Part shown: piece by piece, positions 31,941 to 33,986 of the stretch
How positions within the stretch are numbered: the first letter of the stretch is position 1
Layout of the letters: each line of letters begins with the position of its first letter
Source of the DNA: an uncultured Clostridia bacterium
GTDB taxonomy: Bacteria; Bacillota; Clostridia; Oscillospirales; CAG-272
Length of the DNA: 33,986 bases
NCBI GenBank assembly: GCA_947586625.1
Contig: CANPXS010000012.1
Location: forward strand, 1 to 33,986
Reading direction: 5' to 3'
The notes under the pieces: generated by a model
Seen by the model: the letters and a program-made list of their open reading frames with translations, nothing else
The model's database searches: none
Told to the model about the DNA's origin: nothing
Translations under genes and position numbers: made by a program

Positions 31941-33986
31941 TTACCCTATCTCGCTCGCAACAGCGATTTTCTTCGGCATATCGTTGTCAGATACAGCAAT
32001 CACCGGTTCACCGGTATCTGCATTTTTCTCCTCGCACCCGCTCACCCCCGCCGGTCTGAACGTCGTCACGACGTCCGCGACGAGGTCGCGTATGATGTCC
32101 TCGCGTCCGTCGTATGCGGCGGTCATAAGTCCTTGCAGCTTCTGCAGGAACACGTCCGTGTCAAACGGTATCGGTCTGCCTATGAATATCAGCTTGTTCG
32201 GCGTCGTCCGCATGCCCTCCTCGGACATAAGCTTTTCCTCGTAGAGCTTCTCGCCCTTTCTTAGTCCTGTGTATATGACCTGTATATCCTCATCGGGCGT
32301 ATACCCGGAAAGGCGGATCAGGTTGCGCGCGAGCGTGTCTATCTTGACCGGCTCGCCCATGTCGAGAACGTAGATCTCGCCGCTGTCGGCGTATGTACCG
32401 GCCTGCAACACCAGCGACACCGCCTCGGGGATTGTCATAAAGTATCGAATAATATCGGGGTGCGTAACCGTAACAGGACCGCCTCGCGCGATCTGCTCCT
32501 TGAATCTCGGTATGACCGAACCGTTCGAACCAAGTACGTTTCCGAAACGCACCGCGACAAATTCCGTCCTCGGATGCACATTTTCGCGCGTCATCCCGCA
32601 CATATTGCCGTCAACGTCCTCAGAATGGACGTGCAGGGGCTTGATCTCGTCCGCCTTTCCCTCGCGTACCTTGCGGTCGAACGTCTGTATTATCATCTCG
32701 CACAACCGCTTCGACGCGCCCATGATGTTCGTCGGGTTGACCGCCTTGTCGGTCGAGATCAGGACGAACCGCTTGCACCCGTTCATCATCGCGGCGTATG
32801 CCGTCTTGTACGTTCCGATCGCATTGTTTTTGATCGACTCGCACGGGCTGTCCTCCATCAGCGGCACGTGCTTGTGCGCTGCCGCATGGTAGACGACGTC
32901 CGGCTTGTACTTGGCGAAAACTTGGCTGATTCGCCGACTGTCGCGCACCGATCCGATCAGGACCTCAAGGTTGAGATCGGGGTGCTTGTCATTTAATTCA
33001 TTTCCTATCGCAAATGCGTTGTTTTCGTATATGTCGAATATAATCAGCTGCTTCGGATCGTGATCCGCGATCTGGCGGCAAAGCTCGCTCCCGATAGACC
33101 CGCCGCCTCCCGTGACAAGTATCACCTTGCCCGTGAGAAATTGGAAGATCTCGTCCATGTCGACCTGTATAGGTTCGCGGCCGAGAAGATCCTCGACAGC
33201 GACGTCGCGCATCGAGTTTGCCGTGACAGTGCCGGTGATGATCTCCGCAATCCCCGGCAGGCTCTTCAGTTTGCAGTTTGTCTCCTTACAGATATTGAGG
33301 ATATCGCGCTTTTGCTTCGCCGTCGCGCTCGGTATCGTGAGATATATCTTCTCTATCTTGTACTTCTCAACATTCAGGAGAATATCGTCTCTGCCACCCA
33401 CTATCGGCACGCCGTCTATGTAGCGTCCCCACTTGTTCTTGTTGTCATCTATTATGCAAAATACGCGTTCGTTGACTTCTTTTGCGCTGTGCAGGTCGCG
33501 CAGCACCATCTGTCCCGCGCTGCCCGCGCCTATGAGCATTACACGGCTCGCGTTTGCTTTTTGCTGCTGCCTGTTCTTTTTCCCGCGCTCCAAAAGGATA
33601 AATCTGTACGAGAATCTGACGAGCGTCACGAGGACCGTCTGTATAACGATACCCAGTATGTAATATGATATCGGCATCCGACAGAACAGAACGGTGATAA
33701 ACACGGTGTGAAATGCTCCGAGCAAAACCGAACTCAGCAATATACGCTTAAGCTCGTTATAGCTGGCGAAGCGCCACATGCTGCGATAGAGCCGCAGCAC
33801 CCAAAGCACTACGATCGCTGCGACCGCATATATCGGTGCAAATCTTAACCACGCCGTCATGTACTCGTTCGGTATCATCGTATAACGGCAGTCAAAGCGC
33901 AGCCACAGTCCGATAAAATATGAAAGACTGACAGCTATTGCATCATACAGCATCAGGTATATCGTTATGATCTGCCAGTGCTCTAT
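31941..33986 (-). CDS. pglF: PglF/CapD-like membrane NDP-sugar 4,6-dehydratase, 5'-truncated by window edge
   Basis: Membrane-anchored nucleotide-sugar 4,6-dehydratase that would convert UDP-GlcNAc to the 4-keto-6-deoxy sugar, the first step to bacillosamine-type sugars. The reading frame stays open from the first in-frame Met (33953) to the window end, so the true start lies outside; 681 residues are visible. The N-terminus has hydrophobic segments typical of the four-helix anchor of FlaA1/PglF/WbpM proteins. A first Rossmann-like domain (GAGSAGQM) follows, then the catalytic SDR domain with the dinucleotide motif TGGGGSIGSE and the STDKAVNPTNIMGASKR signature, where Met replaces the usual Tyr of YxxxK, as normal in this family. 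It lies 15 bases before the aminotransferase gene. Visibly GC-richer than the genes in the middle of the locus. The family is certain; the exact sugar is inferred from the three following genes. Confidence 0.93.
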   Translation of the reverse strand: MEHWQIITIYLMLYDAIAVSLSYFIGLWLRFDCRYTMIPNEYMTAWLRFAPIYAVAAIVVLWVLRLYRSMWRFASYNELKRILLSSVLLGAFHTVFITVLFCRMPISYYILGIVIQTVLVTLVRFSYRFILLERGKKNRQQQKANASRVMLIGAGSAGQMVLRDLHSAKEVNERVFCIIDDNKNKWGRYIDGVPIVGGRDDILLNVEKYKIEKIYLTIPSATAKQKRDILNICKETNCKLKSLPGIAEIITGTVTANSMRDVAVEDLLGREPIQVDMDEIFQFLTGKVILVTGGGGSIGSELCRQIADHDPKQLIIFDIYENNAFAIGNELNDKHPDLNLEVLIGSVRDSRRISQVFAKYKPDVVYHAAAHKHVPLMEDSPCESIKNNAIGTYKTAYAAMMNGCKRFVLISTDKAVNPTNIMGASKRLCEMIIQTFDRKVREGKADEIKPLHVHSEDVDGNMCGMTRENVHPRTEFVAVRFGNVLGSNGSVIPRFKEQIARGGPVTVTHPDIIRYFMTIPEAVSLVLQAGTYADSGEIYVLDMGEPVKIDTLARNLIRLSGYTPDEDIQVIYTGLRKGEKLYEEKLMSEEGMRTTPNKLIFIGRPIPFDTDVFLQKLQGLMTAAYDGREDIIRDLVADVVTTFRPAGVSGCEEKNADTGEPVIAVSDNDMPKKIAVASEIG

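Noticed and set aside
30627..32264. Long plus-strand open frame of 545 codons opposite the aminotransferase gene
   Set aside because: It is antisense to a clear DegT aminotransferase and the end of the dehydratase gene, is rich in Arg and His as expected from the complement of GC-rich codons, and has no recognisable motif.
1..33986. tRNA, rRNA, CRISPR array, insertion-sequence ends or integrase genes
   Set aside because: Nothing resembling these was seen on either strand; the only repeats are the duplicated glycosyltransferase units and the G tracts.

Overview
The window is a single, almost uninterrupted surface-polysaccharide (capsule or exopolysaccharide) biosynthesis locus. Every recognisable gene lies on the minus strand, so it is read from the right edge towards position 1. 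Strong GGAGG-type ribosome binding sites, tight or overlapping gene junctions, an EpsG-type polymerase and a LicD/LicC pair fit a low-to-moderate GC anaerobic Firmicute, most likely a gut Clostridia member. This is inferred from gene content and style; there is no rRNA or other marker. Both edges cut genes: the first gene lacks its 5' end at 33986 and the last lacks its 3' end at position 1.

Layout in transcription order. (1) 33986-29342: a PglF/PglE/PglC/PglD-like set that would make a UDP-diacetylbacillosamine-type sugar and load its phosphosugar on the lipid carrier. (2) 29325-27035: acyl carrier protein, FkbH-like HAD enzyme and a VOC protein, a probable glyceryl-ACP module. (3) 26534-21303: a LicD-type phosphotransferase, then class II aldolase, FGGY kinase, iron alcohol dehydrogenase and LicC-like cytidylyltransferase. 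Together they look like a pathway for making and attaching a CDP-activated polyol phosphate or similar group. (4) 21010-20795: remnant of another iron alcohol dehydrogenase. (5) 20660-13500: two GT4 glycosyltransferases and the UDP-N-acetyl-L-fucosamine genes capE, capF, capG, interrupted by a 72-residue protein and an OafA-like acyltransferase. (6) 13496-10623: a serine-acetyltransferase-like O-acetyltransferase, a GT4 enzyme and an EpsG-like polymerase. (7) 10392-6667: a duplicated pair, GT14-like plus fucosyltransferase-like, in which one member of each type is damaged. (8) 6512-3730: nucleotidyltransferase/kinase fusion, small HAD phosphatase and a second nucleotidyltransferase. (9) 3548-1: a third fucosyltransferase fragment overlapping the Wzx flippase, then gmd and an unusual DegT-fold enzyme.

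The genes fit a Wzx/Wzy scheme: PglC-like initiation, at least three GT4 enzymes plus accessory transferases, Wzx export and EpsG-type polymerisation, with side-group decoration by LicD, acyltransferases and fucosyltransferase-like enzymes.

The most striking signal is three long poly-G tracts (coding strand) in three unrelated decoration genes: G10 in the OafA-like acyltransferase, G10 in fucosyltransferase copy A and G8 in the O-acetyltransferase. All share the context GC-G(n)-TA. Both G10 tracts break the frame and the G8 tract is in frame. This looks like phase-variable decoration of one glycan. Other points of interest are a gmd-linked DegT enzyme with His in place of the PLP lysine and a cysteine cluster resembling the [2Fe-2S] motif of RfbH/E1 dehydrases, the glyceryl-ACP genes beside the bacillosamine genes, the aldolase-kinase-dehydrogenase-cytidylyltransferase-LicD set, and the repeated GT14/fucosyltransferase units.
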